A stretch of DNA of 64,000 nucleotides from Halomicrobium salinisoli (GTDB lineage Archaea; Halobacteriota; Halobacteria; Halobacteriales; Haloarculaceae), in contig NZ_CP084464.1 of the NCBI RefSeq assembly GCF_020405185.1, forward strand, positions 310,001 to 374,000, given 5' to 3'. The notes beneath the pieces are model-generated. The model searched no databases. It was given only the letters and a program-made list of their open reading frames with translations, and was not told the DNA's origin. The position numbers and the translations under genes were made by a program. Below, one piece after another: positions 61,935-64,000 of this stretch; the first letter of the stretch is position 1, and the number at the start of each line of letters is the position of its first letter.

Positions 61935-62944
61935 GGGTCGATCCCGGCGTCGGCCGCCGCGTCGACGTAGGCCTCTCGCGTCTCCTCGTCGAGCATCCGG
62001 TGGGGCTCGAGGGGCCACTCGCGGGGGTTCCACATGGCGTTCGTCCCGGTCTTGAACTCGACGCTCCAGTCGATGAACTCCAGCGCCGTATAGGGGTTCT
62101 CGGCGCCCCGCGGGATCGCGAGCGTGTTCTGCGAGTAGAGGACGCCCTCCGTCGGCGCCACCTCGACGACCGGGGTGCCGTCCTGGGAACACAGGCACAT
62201 CCGGGGGTTCGGGAGCACCGCGGCCTGCACGCTCGCGTCGCGGAAGGCCCGCCAGCAGTCGTTCCAGTCCGTCCAGTAGGTGGCCACGAGGGACTGCTGT
62301 TCCCGCAGCGCCGCGCGGACGGCGTCGACGTCGTCCGGGTCGTCCGGGTCCTGGCCCGTGTACAGCGCGGCGGTCTGGCCGGCCAGCACCGGATCCGCCG
62401 GCATCCCGATGCGGCCGGCGAGCGACTCGTCCCACAGGAGGTCCCACGACGACGGCTCGTCCAGCCGCTCGCGGTGGTAGGCGAGGGCGTACGTCATCGG
62501 CGTCTGCGGGACGCCGTACGCCTCGCCGTTCCGGAGGTACAGCGACTCGTCGTGGGTGTGGAGCTCCTCGTCGGGCGGCCAGAACGGCACCGCGTCGGGC
62601 GGGAACGGTTCGAGCAGGTCCGCCGCGAGGGCCCGCTCGAACAGCCGGGTCGGCAGCGTCACGACGTCCGGCGTCTCCCCGTCGGCCAGTCGCCGGTACT
62701 GCTCCGCCGCGGGGACCGTCTCGCTGTCGATGCGGTCCAGGTCCGCCTCGAACTGGTACGCCTCGGCCTGACTGCGCCAGTAGTGCTGCCAGGACCAGTA
62801 GGACAGTTCCGTCGACGCGTCCTCGGGGGGCCACGACGACAGGTCGGCCGGGCGTCGCCGGGCGGCACGGCCGAGACACCCGGACACCGCGAGCGCCCCC
62901 GCCGCGCCGAACCCACGCAAGTACCGTCTCCGGGATCGAGCCAT
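61931..62944 (-). CDS. ABC-type solute-binding protein (PotD/family-1-like), Tat lipoprotein, no permease nearby
   Basis: 337 residues from ATG 62944. SRRRYLRGFGAAGALAVSGCLG gives a twin-arginine and lipobox. The mature part has PotD/Fbp-like elements (LSYWSWQHYWRSQAEAY, GVPQTPMTYALAYHRERL, NTLAIPRGAENPYTALEFIDW). It shares 4-bp stop/start overlap with the DsbA-like gene. No permease or ATPase is in the operon. An MCLCSQDG segment with two cysteines is unusual for the family. The ligand is unknown. Confidence 0.75.
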   Translation of the reverse strand: MARSRRRYLRGFGAAGALAVSGCLGRAARRRPADLSSWPPEDASTELSYWSWQHYWRSQAEAYQFEADLDRIDSETVPAAEQYRRLADGETPDVVTLPTRLFERALAADLLEPFPPDAVPFWPPDEELHTHDESLYLRNGEAYGVPQTPMTYALAYHRERLDEPSSWDLLWDESLAGRIGMPADPVLAGQTAALYTGQDPDDPDDVDAVRAALREQQSLVATYWTDWNDCWRAFRDASVQAAVLPNPRMCLCSQDGTPVVEVAPTEGVLYSQNTLAIPRGAENPYTALEFIDWSVEFKTGTNAMWNPREWPLEPHRMLDEETREAYVDAAADAGIDP

Positions 62945-63111
62945 AGCGGGCCTTCGCTCTCCGAACTGGTATGCGTTGTGGCAGCTACCACCACGGTTCC
63001 CGCGTCCCGCTCGCGTCCGCCTCGCAGCGAGCCGGGATCCGCTCCCGGACCGATTGGTACCGAGGCGCACAGTTGGTAGCGTTTAAGGACCTGCCTGCAG
63101 AGATGCAGGTG

Positions 63112-64000
63112 ATGGCACACAGGATCGCAGTCTCGCAAGCGGATTTTCCGGACGCCGACGTCGAGGAAGCGGTCTTCGACGAGGCCGGGGTCGACGACGT
63201 GGTCGTCGGCGCCGCCGAGACCGAGGACGAACTGATCGACCTCGCCGAGGGCGCCGACGGACTCCTCGTCCAGTACGCCGAGGTGACCGAGTCGGTCCTC
63301 GACGCGCTGGCGGACCTGCAGATCGTCTCCAGGTACGGTATCGGGGTCGACAACGTCGACGTCGCCGCCGCCTCGGAGCGGGACGTCGCCGTGTCGAACG
63401 TGCCCTCCTACTGCGAGGAGGAGGTCGCGTCCCACGCGCTCTCGCTCCTGTTCACGCTCGCACGCAAGACCGCCCAGTACGATAAGGCGGTCAAGTCCGG
63501 GACCTGGGACTGGAAGATCGGTCGCCCCATCGAGTCGCTGACCGGCAAGACCGTGGGGTTCGCGGCGTTCGGGAAGATCCCCCGTACGTTCGCCGACCTG
63601 GCCGAGGGGTTCGACCTGGAGTACCTGACCTACGACCCCTACCTCGACGAGGCGGACGTCGCCGACCACCCCGTCGAGCTGGTCGACTTCGAGACGATGC
63701 TGTCGGAGTCGGACGTGATCTCGATCCACGCGCCGCTGGTCGACGAGACCCATCACATGTTCGACGCCGACGCCTTCGAGCAGATGAAATCGTCCGCGTT
63801 CCTCCTGAACACCGCACGCGGACCGATCGTCGACGAGAGCGCTCTGTACGACGCCCTCGAAGCCGGCGAGATCGCCGGCGCCGGCCTCGACGTCATGGAG
63901 GAGGAACCGACTCACGACTCGCCGCTGTTCGAGCGCGACGACGTCGTCGTGACGCCACACGTCGCCTGGTACTCCGAGTCCTCGCTCGGCGACCTCCGGC
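63112..64000 (+). CDS. D-2-hydroxyacid dehydrogenase / C-terminal-binding-protein-like (partial)
   Basis: The plus strand is open from ATG 63112 (ATG 63103 also in frame) to the window edge, 296 codons. Catalytic Arg lies in SRYGIGVDNVD, nucleotide-binding motif GKTVGFAAFGKIPRTFA (GxAxxGxxP, atypical), catalytic Glu in DVMEEEPTHD and His in TPHVAWYS. A TTTAAG box is about 30 bp upstream. The family reduces or oxidises 2-hydroxyacids; the substrate is not evident. The C-terminus is outside the window. Confidence 0.85.
   Translation, partial: MAHRIAVSQADFPDADVEEAVFDEAGVDDVVVGAAETEDELIDLAEGADGLLVQYAEVTESVLDALADLQIVSRYGIGVDNVDVAAASERDVAVSNVPSYCEEEVASHALSLLFTLARKTAQYDKAVKSGTWDWKIGRPIESLTGKTVGFAAFGKIPRTFADLAEGFDLEYLTYDPYLDEADVADHPVELVDFETMLSESDVISIHAPLVDETHHMFDADAFEQMKSSAFLLNTARGPIVDESALYDALEAGEIAGAGLDVMEEEPTHDSPLFERDDVVVTPHVAWYSESSLGDLR

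Overview
The window is haloarchaeal (class Halobacteria) DNA. It is very GC-rich, its proteins are strongly acidic, exported proteins carry twin-arginine signals (several followed by a lipobox), most genes begin about 30 bp after an archaeal TATA box with little or no leader, and co-oriented genes often overlap by ATGA or GTGA. The set of sugar genes recalls Haloarcula or Haloferax relatives. The species cannot be named from the sequence, and the ParA locus leaves open whether this is a chromosome or a megaplasmid.

Layout. 1-1264: part of a luciferase-like monooxygenase and a metal-dependent cyclase. 1265-5162: a candidate partition locus, with a ParA-type ATPase, an acidic ribbon-helix-helix-like partner and two arrays of a 13-bp repeat. 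A broken dockerin-protein tail lies between one array and the par genes. 5163-12890: housekeeping and accessory genes (malic enzyme, two TetR regulators sharing an operator motif, MATE exporter, membrane proteins). 13113-14807: secreted GH10 xylanase with a C-terminal dockerin-like domain. 16497-26438: a uronate cluster with uronate dehydrogenase, lactonase, mannonate dehydratase, a KdgD-like dehydratase, 2,5-dioxovalerate dehydrogenase, an IclR regulator, glucuronate isomerase and a fructuronate-reductase-like SDR. 26645-36750: a CUT1 sugar ABC transporter, GH2 beta-glucuronidase, a second mannonate dehydratase, a BASS transporter, a short leader ORF and an MFS carrier. 36907-45672: stress protein, TRIC channel, MBL hydrolase, RraA-like protein, xylonate dehydratase, aldo/keto reductase, xylose dehydrogenase and a zinc alcohol dehydrogenase. 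45794-58527: an orphan solute-binding protein, a GH3 remnant, two IclR regulators, lactate-utilisation genes, two FAH-fold enzymes and a three-gene UxaA-type dehydratase. 58667-64000: an SDR, a zinc dehydrogenase, an unusual solute-binding/DsbA-like/membrane trio and the start of a 2-hydroxyacid dehydrogenase.

How the genes fit together (inference): the xylanase attacks glucuronoxylan outside the cell, the ABC transporter imports acidic oligosaccharides and the GH2 enzyme releases glucuronate. Glucuronate can then follow an oxidative branch (uronate dehydrogenase, lactonase, an unseen glucarate dehydratase, KdgD, aldehyde dehydrogenase) to 2-oxoglutarate, or an isomerase branch (UxaC, SDR, UxuA) to 2-keto-3-deoxygluconate. 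Xylose would go through XacA-, XacD- and XacE-like enzymes to the same semialdehyde and the same dehydrogenase. The FAH hydrolase beside LutABC-type genes suggests a deoxysugar diketo-hydrolase route whose lactate is re-oxidised.

The items most worth a second look are the 13-bp repeat arrays with the atypical ParA, two families of palindromes at unexpected places, and a 75-bp intergenic-type repeat translated as the N-terminus of a UxaA subunit. All functions are from reading the sequence alone; no database search was run.
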